From positions 62,001-126,000 of the forward strand of contig JARKIF010000040.1 in assembly GCA_029378245.1 (NCBI GenBank): 64,000 nucleotides of DNA. The letters are read 5' to 3'. Of this stretch, positions 54,456-63,998 are shown piece by piece (the first letter of the stretch is position 1; each line of letters starts with the position of its first letter). The position numbers and the translations under genes are program-made. The DNA comes from Roridomyces roridus (lineage: Eukaryota; Basidiomycota; Agaricomycetes; Agaricales; Mycenaceae). The notes under the pieces are model-generated. The model was not told the origin of the DNA and made no database searches. It saw only the letters and a list, made by a program, of their open reading frames with translations.

Positions 54456-55181
54456 TCACGCCTTGACCTCCTCCATAAACTCCTTCTCCTCCTTCGAAAG
54501 CGGGACCTGCACGACGGGAACCTCGGTCGGCACAGCCGCGGGCGGGGGCGGCGGGGCAGTGGTAGGCAGCTCTGACTGGTTCGCAGCCGGTGTCGTGTTC
54601 TTGCGTACGAACAACCGGGCGAGGAGCCCAATAGCGAGGAGCATGACGAGGATGATCTCGAAGCCGCGGAGGAGGAACATGAACGCGTCTGCTGCGTTCT
54701 GGAGGGCGGTCTTCTGCAAGGAGAAGACGTCGTGGGTGAGGAGGTAGTTGACGACGACGTAGGCGTTGAGGATGAAGCCAAGGGCACCGCACAATGCGTT
54801 CTTGACGACGGAGCGCTTGGGCTTGGGGGTGGGTGCTGCAGCAGGGGTGGCACCCTCGGACCCAGGAACCTCGACGTCAACGAGGACGGGTGCAGTGCCA
54901 GCCTCGAGCGAGGTGGGGGTGGGTGCCACCTCGACGGCGGGAGCAGAGAACTTGTAGGCCGCGTTGGCAACGGCGCACACGTAGGCGACGACTATGATCA
55001 AGGAGAGCACTGCGAATCCGTGCAGGAGCTTCTCGCCCATCCACATGAAGGCTGGGACGAGGACAGCCGTCTGAGGGAAGGCGGCGAAGATGCGGGGTGC
55101 GAGGAAGAAGAGGAGGAAGAACACGGTGAGGAGGAATCTGAAGAAGATGGCGCGAAGGCGCGAGGGGGTTGACTGAGCCAT
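54456..55181 (-). CDS. Four-helix membrane protein, array member 5 (241 aa)
   Basis: ATG at 55181 (MAQSTPSRLRAIFF), chosen because it is conserved with member 7, whose frame has no earlier ATG. Helices at about 11-33, 50-72, 129-152 and 165-190. Motifs: WMGEKLLHGFAVL, the full linker TSLEAGTAPVLVDVEVPGSE with Pro/Ala-rich text, LTHDVFSLQKTALQNAADAF, LRGFEIILVMLL, a Pro-rich tail and VPLSKEEKEFMEEVKA. It is divergent from the relic at 55316, sharing a 134-bp promoter. Duplicate: member 7. Function unknown. Confidence 0.85.
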   Translation of the reverse strand: MAQSTPSRLRAIFFRFLLTVFFLLFFLAPRIFAAFPQTAVLVPAFMWMGEKLLHGFAVLSLIIVVAYVCAVANAAYKFSAPAVEVAPTPTSLEAGTAPVLVDVEVPGSEGATPAAAPTPKPKRSVVKNALCGALGFILNAYVVVNYLLTHDVFSLQKTALQNAADAFMFLLRGFEIILVMLLAIGLLARLFVRKNTTPAANQSELPTTAPPPPPAAVPTEVPVVQVPLSKEEKEFMEEVKA

Positions 55182-55315
55182 AGTGGTGCTTGTGGTGGTA
55201 AAGGAAGAGGATTGGATGTCGTCCGTGGGAGCTGATTTCTTATCAAGGCTGTGCGTTGTTGACGCGGCACGGCCTGGCACGGCATCACACGTGACACTCT
55301 TTCTTGCCTTCCACC
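55182..55315. promoter_or_regulatory. Bidirectional promoter of members 5 and 55316 relic
   Basis: A 134-bp spacer between two divergent ATGs, with CACACGTGACACTCTTTCTTG before the plus-strand ATG. CACGTG is an E-box-like palindrome. It is repeated almost unchanged at 59105-59252. Confidence 0.5.
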
Positions 55316-55722
55316 ATGACTAGTACTCTGAGACCCAGTCTGCGCTCCGTCTGCATATACGTTACGCTCCCGCTCACTTTTTGCATGGCTGCGATGATTT
55401 CCTCCATTATGCCTGCCACCCCAATGCTCATCTACTTGAACTGTACAACGGAATCGCGGCCCTCTGCTGTCTCGTGGTTGTCTTCACCCTTTTTATGGGT
55501 GTCCCGAGAGCGCCGAACGCCGTAGCTGTTCAACATCATACGACAGCGACTCGCATTCCTACTCCTAATTCACCCGAAGCCAGCCCCGCTCCAGTGACCG
55601 CTGATACACTCGAAGTTACCGCGCCCAAGCTGAATATTGCCGATTCCTCGGATCCGCAGCCCGCGTGCTACACCACATCCCACTGGAGCTCCCCAAATCC
55701 AAGAGAGACCAGGGCTTGTCCC
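55316..55722 (+). pseudogene. Array member relic, frameshifted and truncated
   Basis: Starts MTSTLRPSLRSVCIYVTLPL (TM1), but bases are missing after MPAT so that the second helix (LYNGIAALCCLVVVFTLFMG) lies in another frame. The linker TADTLEVTAPKLNIADSSD follows. Near 55720 homology to its duplicate at 59253 ends abruptly and tandem block 2 begins, so TM3 and TM4 are lost. Confidence 0.8.
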
Positions 55723-56375
55723 GATAAAATTGTCTCCTCGAACGTTCGACGTTCAATGGCTGATTGCTTGCCGCGGCCCAATCGGAGTTGAATCGGAGCA
55801 GAACGTGAAGCTAACCGGAAGCAGACACAACATCACTAGGGTTTCGATGCTCGTAGTCTTCCCGTGTCACTGCAATGTCACTGTCAGAATCCAGTACGAG
55901 ATCAGAGTGTGATGGTGGAGCGGAAGAAAGAGTGATTTGTTTGTCCCTGTTATGACAGATTACTCATCATAGATGCGGTCATCGGCTGTCTTTGATCACC
56001 GGCTCTTTCTCTCGACCTCCGTCCTCGATTTCAGAGGACGATTGGGAATCTGTGCTTTGCAGCCAATGTCGGAAGACTCTCACTCTCCATGACTTGAACT
56101 CCGCATCGAGACCGCACAGTCGCCCAACTTTTCTCAGCTTGGAGTCTTTGTCTGGATGTCGCTGCCACCGTAGGCTCACCGGCGCCGCAATTTGCTGGTC
56201 AATTTGCTGTCCTCCTGTATTCTCTTCCATCGGACGAGTTCTTTGCTAGCCAGCAACTCCAAGAATACTATTACTCTGAAATTCGTGTCCAATCCTCGGA
56301 ACTTTGCGGCGCAAACTCCTCCCACGTCAGACCTAGAGGCAGTGCGCGCGCTCTCTCTCTTGACCCACTTCCACC

Positions 56376-56948
56376 ATGGGCTGGCGAGGCTTCCTCGGCG
56401 TACTCGCTTACATCGCCCTCCTCGTTATCTTCCATTATCCCACCGCCATGTGGCTGCTAGGCAAACTCGCCAAGGTGACCTTGCTCGCCGGCATCCTCCT
56501 TATCGTGCACGTCACTCAGAAAGTGCAGACAGGACAATGGGCCTTCGCACCCCTTCGGGCCGCACGCCCAGGCGATGCCGTACCGACCCCCGGGGAGCTG
56601 GAAAGCGGCCACGGTTGTGACTCGACGGAAGCGCCCGTGGATGATCATAAAGCCCCCATCGCTCCGATCCCCACCGCAACGCCGGCGGTACCACTTCCAG
56701 ACCATGGCCTACCGCAACCATTATCCATGTCCCTCTACAGCTTCGTAGCCTTCATCCTCTTCCTACTCGCGATGGGCAGCTACCTCATGATCGCACTGGA
56801 CGTCGTCAGCTTGAAGGATAAATCGTTCGTTGATAACGTACTGAGCGTTGGGTGGGCGATGTTGGAAGGGCTTGAAGTCCTGTTCGTCGGTGTGATGGGC
56901 GTTTATGTGGGGATGCGGATGCGGATGCTTTGTGTGCGCGGCCAGTAG
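56376..56948 (+). CDS. Four-helix membrane protein, array member 6 (190 aa)
   Basis: Duplicate of member 2 with the same CCACCATGGGCTGGCG start. It lacks about seventeen residues between TM1 and TM2 (HYPTAM directly after TM1) and has a short extra stretch, PLPDHGLPQPLS, before TM3. The linker carries GELESGHGCDSTEAPVDD. The loop and tail (VSLKDKSFVDNVLS; MRMRMLCVRGQ) are conserved. Frame intact, so it is likely functional. Role unknown. Confidence 0.83.
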   Translation: MGWRGFLGVLAYIALLVIFHYPTAMWLLGKLAKVTLLAGILLIVHVTQKVQTGQWAFAPLRAARPGDAVPTPGELESGHGCDSTEAPVDDHKAPIAPIPTATPAVPLPDHGLPQPLSMSLYSFVAFILFLLAMGSYLMIALDVVSLKDKSFVDNVLSVGWAMLEGLEVLFVGVMGVYVGMRMRMLCVRGQ

Positions 56949-57103
56949 GCTAGGGTTCTGCTAGGGTATTATATCGCGATTCTGTCTTTCTCCAAACTTG
57001 TTCAAGCCGAATGCAGATTGAACTTGTCCAGTGGATCAGTACATGAATTCTGTTCCTAAAATCACAGAGAAAAAACTGGTGCAGATCGAACTGTCAGACC
57101 CGA

Positions 57104-57160
57104 GACAGCGAATCTAACGTTAAATCAGGCAATTAGAACGAGTGCTAAGCGCCGAGGCTA
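57104..57160 (-). repeat. tRNA-like relic (duplicate)
   Basis: Second copy of 51644-51698; the B-box is damaged (TTAGATTC instead of TTCGATTC on the minus strand). Confidence 0.45.
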
Positions 57161-57535
57161 CAATCTCTTTCTCCTACTTAGAAAAGGTGTAGAACCTGTA
57201 CCAAACCTGCTCCGCGTCTACCGGGGAAAACTGCCCGCCTTTTCAACATCGTCGAAGACTGGTTCAGCCGTAAGTGATGCGGAAGACCCACACAATTAAC
57301 GCGAAAAGCTCCAAATTGACCAAGAAAAACATGCCTCGCCTCGATCCCAAGTCACGACACCGAATTGAACGGGGCGTCCGTGCACTGAGCTTTGAAAGAA
57401 CATTGTTGAAATTGAACGGGAATGCTCCTCGATGCAGGTACAGCAGATTATCGATACTCGAAGAACAAGATGGTCATGGCCACCCTCGCTCGGAAATCCA
57501 CAGCAAGTAACGGTCGGCCATTGTGCAGCCCACGC

Positions 57536-57790
57536 CTACACGCCCACGACAGATTCAATCTCCTTCTCTTCCTTCGAAAGTGGAACCTGCACCGCGTCTC
57601 CTGTGCGGTTACACACCCTACTCTTCCTCCCAGTATACCAAAACAACTCTCCACTCAAGAACCCAATCACCACCAATTCCACGCCCGCAATCCCATCCCT
57701 TGCAAAATAAAGACGAACGCGTCTACGAAATTCTGAGGAATGCACTTCGACGAGGAGATGATCTCGTGGCGGAGGATAATACTGTTGAGT
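57536..57790 (-). pseudogene. C-terminal relic of an array member
   Basis: Duplicate of member 3: HEIISSSKCIPQNFVDAFVFILQG, then a frameshift, then VELVVIGFLSGELFW and the tail VPLSKEEKEIESVVGV. The 5' two thirds are replaced by retrotransposon sequence, fused in frame (...MVELNSI|ILRHE). Confidence 0.8.
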
Positions 57791-58251
57791 TCAACCATTT
57801 TCAACTGTAATCTGGGCACGGTGCTGAAAAGCTTCTCTAGGAACACAAACCTCCGACTCAGCAAAGTCGGCGATGCAGAGCATAAGAGAATGGCATGTTC
57901 GGGAGTTTCAACATCACAGTGACAAAAAGGACAGTAGCGCTCTTCTCGTGGCACTGGTCCATGTGCATGATCGTGATACCGCCATGTTTCAAGGGCAAGT
58001 CGATGGGTAGACAACATGATTGAGGTGAGAGCCTCGCGATGTTTCGGGGTCTTGACCATGAACAGATAGTGCCTTAGATACAGGGTTTTTATGGCAATCT
58101 GATCAGGGCCATATCTATTGCGGGCTGTGCGCGGATATGCCGAGGGCCAAGAAGCAACGGGATCGATATCTGGCTGTTCTGGCAGATGCGCAACGGGAGA
58201 AGGTGTTGCACGGAGGGAGGGACGATGAAAGAGGGTGCACGTATGATTCAA
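57785..58251 (-). mobile_element. Non-LTR retrotransposon C-terminal fragment
   Basis: The frame reads TSIMLSTHRLALETWRYHD, then REERYCPFCHCDVETPEHAILLC, a C-x2-C...H...C zinc-knuckle pattern typical of the region after reverse transcriptase/RNase H in fungal LINE elements, then SPTLLSRRFVFLEKLF. The core reverse transcriptase is absent. The frame runs straight into the member-3 relic. Confidence 0.65.
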
Positions 58252-58366
58252 GAAATTTACAAGAAACAGTGGAGGATACTCGATTGATATTTAACAAAGG
58301 CCATTGTCCCGGAAATCCAGCAAACAACGGCCCAAGTCCGATGGGGTAGAGGGAATCGACAACGAC

Positions 58367-59104
58367 TCAGGCCTTGACCTCCTCCATAAACTCCTTCTCC
58401 TCCTTCGAAAGCGGGACCTGCACGACGGGAACCTCGGTCGGCACAGCCGCAGGCGGGGGCGGCGGGGCAGTGGTAGGCAGCTCTGACCGGTTCGCAGCCG
58501 GCGTCGCGTTCTTGCGTACGAACAACCGGGCGAGGAGCCCAATAGCGAGGAGCAGGACGAGCATGATCTCGAAGCCGCGGAGGATGAACATGAACGCGTC
58601 TGCGGCGTTCTGGAGTGGGGTCTTCTGGAAGGAGACGACGTCGTGGGTGAGGATGTAGTTGACAACGACGTAAGCGTTGAGGAACAAGCCAAGGGCACCG
58701 CACAATGCGTTCTTGACGATGGAGCGCTTGGGCTTGGGGGTGGGTGCTGCAGTAGGGGTGGCACCCTCGGACCCAGGAACCTCGACGTCAACGAGGACGG
58801 GTGCAGTGCCAGCCTCGAGCGAGGCGGGGGTGGGTGCCACCTCGACAGTGGGGGCAGAGGGCCCGGTGGCCCACTTGTAGGCCCCGTTGATGCCAACGCA
58901 CACGTAGGCGACGACTATGACCAAGGAGAGCACTGCGAATCCGTGCAGGAGCTTCTCGCCCATCCACATGAAGGCAGGGACGAGGACAGCCGTCTGAGGG
59001 AAGGCGGCGAAGATGTGGGGTGCGAGGAAGAAGAGGAGGAAGAACGCGGTGATGAGGACTCTGAAGAAGATGGCGCGAAGGCGCGAGGGGGTTGACTGAG
59101 CCAT
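58367..59104 (-). CDS. Four-helix membrane protein, array member 7 (245 aa)
   Basis: Duplicate of member 5 (MAQSTPSRLRAIFF). Helices at about 11-33, 50-75, 133-156 and 169-194. Relative to member 5 it has a few extra residues (YKWATGPSAPT) after TM2. Linker ASLEAGTAPVLVDVEVPGSE; loop THDVVSFQKTPLQNAADAF; LRGFEIMLVLLL; tail VPLSKEEKEFMEEVKA. Intact single exon, divergent from the relic at 59253. Function unknown. Confidence 0.85.
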   Translation of the reverse strand: MAQSTPSRLRAIFFRVLITAFFLLFFLAPHIFAAFPQTAVLVPAFMWMGEKLLHGFAVLSLVIVVAYVCVGINGAYKWATGPSAPTVEVAPTPASLEAGTAPVLVDVEVPGSEGATPTAAPTPKPKRSIVKNALCGALGLFLNAYVVVNYILTHDVVSFQKTPLQNAADAFMFILRGFEIMLVLLLAIGLLARLFVRKNATPAANRSELPTTAPPPPPAAVPTEVPVVQVPLSKEEKEFMEEVKA

Positions 59105-59252
59105 GGTGGTGCTTGTGGAGGTAGAAAGGAAGAGGATTGGATGGCGTCGTCCGTGGGAGCTGATTTCTTATCAAGGCTGTGCGTTGTTGACGCGGCACGG
59201 CCTGGCACGGCATAGATCGCATTACACGTGACACTCTTTCTTGCCTTCCACC
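59105..59252. promoter_or_regulatory. Bidirectional promoter of member 7 and 59253 relic
   Basis: Duplicate of 55182-55315, again with ACACGTGACACTCTTTCTTGCC immediately before the plus-strand ATG. Confidence 0.5.
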
Positions 59253-59935
59253 ATGACTAGTACTCTGAGACCCAGTCTGCGCTCCGTCTGCATCTAAGTA
59301 CTTCACTTTCCCGCTCACTTTTCGCATGGCTGCGATGATTTCCTCCATTATGCCTGCCACCAGCTCGTTGACCCCAATGCTGATCTTGGCCTCGGACAAA
59401 CTGTACAACGGAATCGCGGCCCTCTGCTGTCTCGTGGTCGTCTTCACCCTCTGTAGGGGTGTCCCCAGAGCGTCAAACGTCGTAGCTGGTCAACCTGATG
59501 CACTTGAAGTTGGCACCGCGCCCAAGCTGAACACCGTCGATACCTCGGATCCGCGCCTCTCACACCACATCCCACTGGAGCTCCCAAATCCAAGAGAGAC
59601 CAGGGTCTTGATCGCAGCCAGCCTCATCGCCGCGTCGTACATCGTCTTCCACACCATCATAAATCCATCGCTCAGAACGTCCTCGACGTCGTTAAGTGCT
59701 TCATCGAAGACAAGTTGGAGGTCAATTTGCTCGTCGTCATCGTGTTCGTGGTGGTTGCGAAGTGCTCCCTATCCCTATGCGATGATACTACCGCGGCGTC
59801 AGTGTCAGAGCTCCCGACGGCGGCTGTCGCTCCAAGCAAGGTTTCGGAGATGGAGGAGAAGAATGTCCAGAAGGAGCAATTTTTCATTGTATCCTCGAGA
59901 TGGCTTTTTGTGTTCACCCGACCGTCTTAGGCTGA
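59253..59935 (+). pseudogene. Array member relic with nonsense codon and frameshift
   Basis: MTSTLRPSLRSVCI is followed at once by TAA (CATCTAAGTAC where relatives have CATCTACTTCAC). The rest reads MAAMISSIMPATSSLTPMLILASDKLYNGIAAL, DALEVGTAPKLNTVDTSD and YIVFHTI before the frame shifts; TM4 (MEVNLLVVIVFVVVAKC) and the tail SELPTAAVAPSKVSEMEEK are in another frame. Two independent lesions. Confidence 0.83.
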
Positions 59936-60057
59936 TTCAATGACAATCCAGTGTATTTCTGCTCTCCGCATTCTCGACGATGCTCTTCTCTGCAAGGGGC
60001 GTGGAGTCGATCGACGTGCAACGGTCGTCCGTTCTCGCGACCGAGGCAGTGCCCACA

Positions 60058-60122
60058 GCAATCCGATCGGAGTTGAAAACAGGAGGACGCATCACGCGTA
60101 ACACTCTTTCTCGCCTTCCACC
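60058..60122 (+). promoter_or_regulatory. Conserved leader of array gene at 60123
   Basis: CCGATCGGAGTTGAAAACAGGAG, then CATCACGCGTAACACTCTTTC and GCCTTCCACC directly before the ATG. The same order occurs before 62233, and the second half before 55316, 59253 and 63400. Confidence 0.5.
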
Positions 60123-60789
60123 ATGAGTCGGGCGACGGTACCCAGTCTGCGCACCACCTGCATCTACTTCACGCTCCCCCTGGCCTTTTTCGCGGCAGCG
60201 CTAATCTCCTCCTTCATGCCTGCCACCAACTCGTTGACCCCGATGCTCCTCTCGGTAGCGGACAAACTGTACAACGGAGTGGCGGTCACAATCTGTATCG
60301 TCCTCGTCTGCACGCTTTGCAAGGACTTCATGGGAGCGTCGAAAACCGACGGAGTTGCTCGTGCGGCAGCGACCCCTGATTCACCCAGTCCCTAATGCAC
60401 TCGAAGCTGGCACCGCGCCCCAGCTGAACAGTAACACCGTCGACACCTCAGGCTCCGACTCACCCGGCGCATCCCAAACCACATCCGACAGAGCCGTAGC
60501 CCTGTTCTTCACCGGCCTCATCACCATATCATACATCGTCTTCCACCCCGGGATCATATCCCTCGATAAATCTGTGGCTCAGAACGTCCTCGACTTTTTC
60601 GTCGTGTTCCTCCTGCAAGGCTTGGAGGTCAATTTGCTCGTCTTTGCCGTGTTTGCTGGAGTTGCCAAGTGCACCCTCGTTATGTCTGAGGCGCCGGATC
60701 CGGGATTAGAGCTGCCGACGGTGGCTGTCGCGCCAGTGCCAAGCCAACCCTTGGCGGTGGGGAATGTGGGGAGGCTCGAGGAGGCGTAA
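60123..60789 (+). pseudogene. Array member with linker frameshift
   Basis: Frame 1: MSRATVPSLRTTCIYFTLPL, TM2 VADKLYNGVAVTICIV, up to AATPDSPSP and a stop near 60393. Frame 2 carries on from NALEAGTAPQLNSNT through TM3 (FFTGLITISYIVFH), SLDKSVAQNVLDFF, LLQGLEVNLLVFAV and a tail LELPTVAVAP, ending at 60789. No GT-AG pair of credible length joins the frames, so a frameshift is favoured. The lesion is at the same point as in the copy at 62233. Confidence 0.75.
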
Positions 60790-62232
60790 AGGCGTAACGT
60801 TTCACCGTATCTTCGAGATGGACCTCCGTTGACACTCCACTATGATATCCGGTATACGTTAATCGAATCCACCGTGTCTCTGCGCTTTGCTGTGCCGAGG
60901 ACGCTGCAGACCGTGTTCTCCGTCCAACTCCTCAATGTAATACAAGCGGGGGCACTGTTCGATTCGGTCTCTGGGGATCATCGCTGTGCAGTAACATGTT
61001 AGAAACTAGACAGGGAGTATATATGCTATTCTATGAGATAAATGAGTCCAGATATTGTCCAAGAGAAGAAGAGAGCGGCTCACCTCAGTACGTCGTAAAG
61101 GTACTGAGGAAAGCCTTGCTCTTTGTCCGTTGTCTCTCTCATGTCACCGGTCGGACCGATCACCGGTGGCTGTCCCGGCGATGATTAGGATTGCGTCTCG
61201 CTCCCATCCGCAACACAACACTGTTTTTACACTGATTCAGCGTCCGCTTGCGCTTGGAAGTCACGGTGCCAACAAGCAAAATTGAAGTTTGGGTGTGATA
61301 CGACAGGAAGAATATGGTACACGCAGAAACCCGAATCGAAGTCTACTACGAGAAGAGGGTAGTATACCATTCGATTCGGTGTCGGGGATTGGTTGCAATT
61401 GGGTGCCTCGCTCATTTTTTTTTACCTCAGAGTCAGTTTTCATTGCTCTGTCTTCATCTCTTGCAAGTTGCATGATCTGGTGCAGCCAATCGCCGCGGAC
61501 CGGTCGTCCGTTTTTTGGACGCCGATTCCGAGGGCTGACGAAGCGTATGCCAGCAGATTTTGGGCAATCCTCAGCAGATGGGTACTATGAATTATTTATT
61601 TAGTTTCCATAAAGCCGTTCTGTGCCCTAGCGTACTGTAAGTCTTCTATTCTTCGAGTCTCCGGGAAATCGACGGGGTCTCACTCCTCAATATGCAAGGC
61701 GTGCCGTTCGATTCGGTGTCTGGGGATCAGTCAATCGCGGAGTTTTTGTTCCACTGCCAGTACTGCAGTGCATATTGTATAGATGCTATTTGAGAATCGC
61801 AGACTTGTTTGAGGAGCTGAATCAGCTGATTAGCTTTAAATTTTACCGTCGGTGTGAAATTTCCAACAAGCAACTTAAGGTTCGTACTTTTTGACCCATT
61901 CATGTTCCTTGAGACATGGAACCAACCAGATAATGAAATATTCCTTATGAGGAGCCGGTGACTACGTAGTAAACTCTTGTGAATTCTACATACCGATAGT
62001 ATGCCGTTCGATTCGGTATCGGGAAATCTGTTGAAAGCGTCGCGTTTTTTGGTACACCACAGAGTCAATTTCTTTAGGCCTACATGTTTTGGAATTTTCC
62101 ATTTCCAGTGGGCAGTGCAACGCATCTACTTACATCAACCTGGCTGCGACCAAGGCAGTGCCACGATCGGAGTTCAAAAACAGGAGCACGCATCACGCGT
62201 GACACTCAGACTCTCTCTTGCCTCCCACCACC
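60790..62232. other. Intergenic with B-box-like repeats
   Basis: GTTCGATTCGGT(G/C)TC-like words occur at about 60957, 61368, 61706 and 62006, each followed by GGGGAT or similar. No gene is seen. Confidence 0.5.
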
Positions 62233-62938
62233 ATGACGAACTCGGAATCCGACCGGCGCCGCGTCCTCTACATTTACCTCTACCTCTCGCTCCCCCTGGT
62301 CTTTGGTATCGCAGGGGAAATCTCTTCCGGGATCCCCGCTACCCGCTCGTTGGGCCCAGTGCTCCTCTGGGTAGCTGACCAGCCGTACACCGGTGTCGCG
62401 AGCGCAAGTTTGTTGATGTTCGTCTTCACCTGCATCTATGTGGGAGTCTGCGGAGTGTCGGGCATCGGCGTGGCTGGCCATGGGGAAGCGACGTCCGCTG
62501 CGAGTCCGACCCCTGATTCATCCGAGGCCAGCCCCCTCTGATGCACTCGAAGCGGGCACCGCTCCCAAGCTGGATATCGCCGATGCTTCGGATACAGAGG
62601 CGTCCCAGACCACCAAACAGCACGCGGACGTGATCACCCGCCTGTTCTTCCTCTTATTCATTCAGTTCTTCGTCGTCGTGTTCTACGTCGGCTGCCACCC
62701 TCAGATCATATCCCTCCAAGCATCCATCGCTCAGAACGTCCTAGACGTTGTCCTGTGCTTCCTTCGTGGCATGGCGGTCAACTTGGTCGTCTACATCGTG
62801 TTCGTTGTGGTTGGCAAGCGCGCCCTCGCCCTACGCAAGCATACTGCTGCGGCACCGGAGCTCCCGACGGTGGCTGTCACGCCGAGCAAAACACCGGAGA
62901 CGAAGGAGAAGGATTTGGTCATGGTCGAGAAGGTGTAA
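62233..62938 (+). pseudogene. Array member with linker frameshift (second case)
   Basis: Frame 1: MTNSESDRRRVLYIYLYLSLPL, GIPATRSLGPVLLWVAD, TM2, up to SSEASPL and a stop near 62541. Frame 2 overlaps it and continues SDALEAGTAPKLDIADASD, TM3 (LFFLLFIQFFVVVFYVGC), SLQASIAQNVLDVVL, LRGMAVNLVVYIVF and tail ELPTVAVTPSKTPETKEK, ending at 62938. A 70-nt intron with a weak GTCGGG donor could join them but is not conserved in the copy at 60123. Confidence 0.72.
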
Positions 62939-63399
62939 CGTTCCGCCGTATCTATCCTCGGGATGGACCTCTTTCTTTCGTTTGTAGTTGACAGGAGGCG
63001 AGTCGATTCCATTGTCGTTTTGGTGCAGATGATGTGGGTTACGGGAGCGTGTCGCGCGGGCTTCGTTCCCAGGAGGATAAGGTGCAAAGTTTACAGATTC
63101 CAGATGATTACACGTCCACAGTCCATGAATTGTAAGGGACACTCGCGATCTGGCTAAAGACCAAGAGGATGAAGAAGGTCGCTGCAGTGGAGATGTGCGA
63201 CAAAGGGATAGATATTAGCTGTCTTCTTTTTTGGATGCGTAGAGCCGGTAAATTGAGCAACGAAGTATTGGTGTTTCAGGCATCCATTCGAGAGCAGCGG
63301 CGGCCAGCCTCAGCACTGGACCAAGAACCCGGAGATCGTCGGAGTGGAGAAAAAAGAGGCCGCGTCACATGACAGTGACACTCTTTCTTCCGTTCCACC
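62939..63399. other. Intergenic
   Basis: Upstream region of the last array copy; CATGACAGTGACACTCTTTCTTCCG precedes its ATG. No gene. Confidence 0.5.
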
Positions 63400-63998
63400 A
63401 TGACGCGAGTGCTCTCGCCCATCGCCCTCTACTTCGCGCTCCCTCCCTTCTTTTTCATCGCGAAATGATTTCATCCGCCATCCCCGCCACCCGCTTCCTG
63501 GCCCCGATGCTCGGCTGGGCAGCAGACAGACTGCTCAACGGGGTTGCGACCGTATCCTACCTCATCGTCGTCTTCACACTCAGCGCGTCGGACGCCGACA
63601 CAGCTGGTCACGGGGTAGCGAATTCCGTGCCGACTCCTGAAGTTCTCGAAGCCGGTACCGCGACGGCGTCTATCATCAGCGACTCGCACCCATATGCGTC
63701 CCATAGTCAGCACGCTCGCTCCCCTCGTCTGGTCAAGGCTGTCAGCGTCCTCGTCAACGGCATCATCGTCGTGTCGTACATGTCCTCCCACCGCGTCGTA
63801 TCCATCCGCAAATCCATCACTCAGAACGTCCTCGGCCTACTCATGTTCTTCCTCCGCGGCATGGAGGTCAATTTCATCGTCTTCATCGCGCTTGTACTGT
63901 TTTCAAAGTGTTTCGTGGTGCGACGCACGCCCGTTCCGATGTCCGAGCTCCCGACGGTGGCTCTCGTGCCAAACCAAGCCAGGGACGGAGATGAATGA
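63400..63998 (+). pseudogene. Array member with early frameshift
   Basis: The ATG at 63400 gives MTRVLSPIALYFALPPFFFIAK and then TGA; one base appears missing near 63462, after which the other frame carries MISSAIPATRFLAPMLGWAADRLLNGVATV, the linker EVLEAGTATASI, TM3, VSIRKSITQNVLGLLMFFLRGMEVNFIVF and SELPTVALVP, with a stop at 63996-63998. It lacks the usual acidic tail end. The array may continue beyond the window. Confidence 0.78.

Larger units (their letters stand above)
55722..57790. repeat. Tandem block 2 (array member 6 and relic)
   Basis: Direct repeat of 50187-52290. The left junction falls inside the relic at 55316, the right junction inside the member-3 duplicate, where retrotransposon sequence begins. 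Confidence 0.87.

Noticed and set aside
54425..54970. Ser/Pro/Arg-rich frames opposite array members 5 and 7
   Set aside because: They are frame shadows of the membrane-protein genes; only the latter show conserved helices and motifs.
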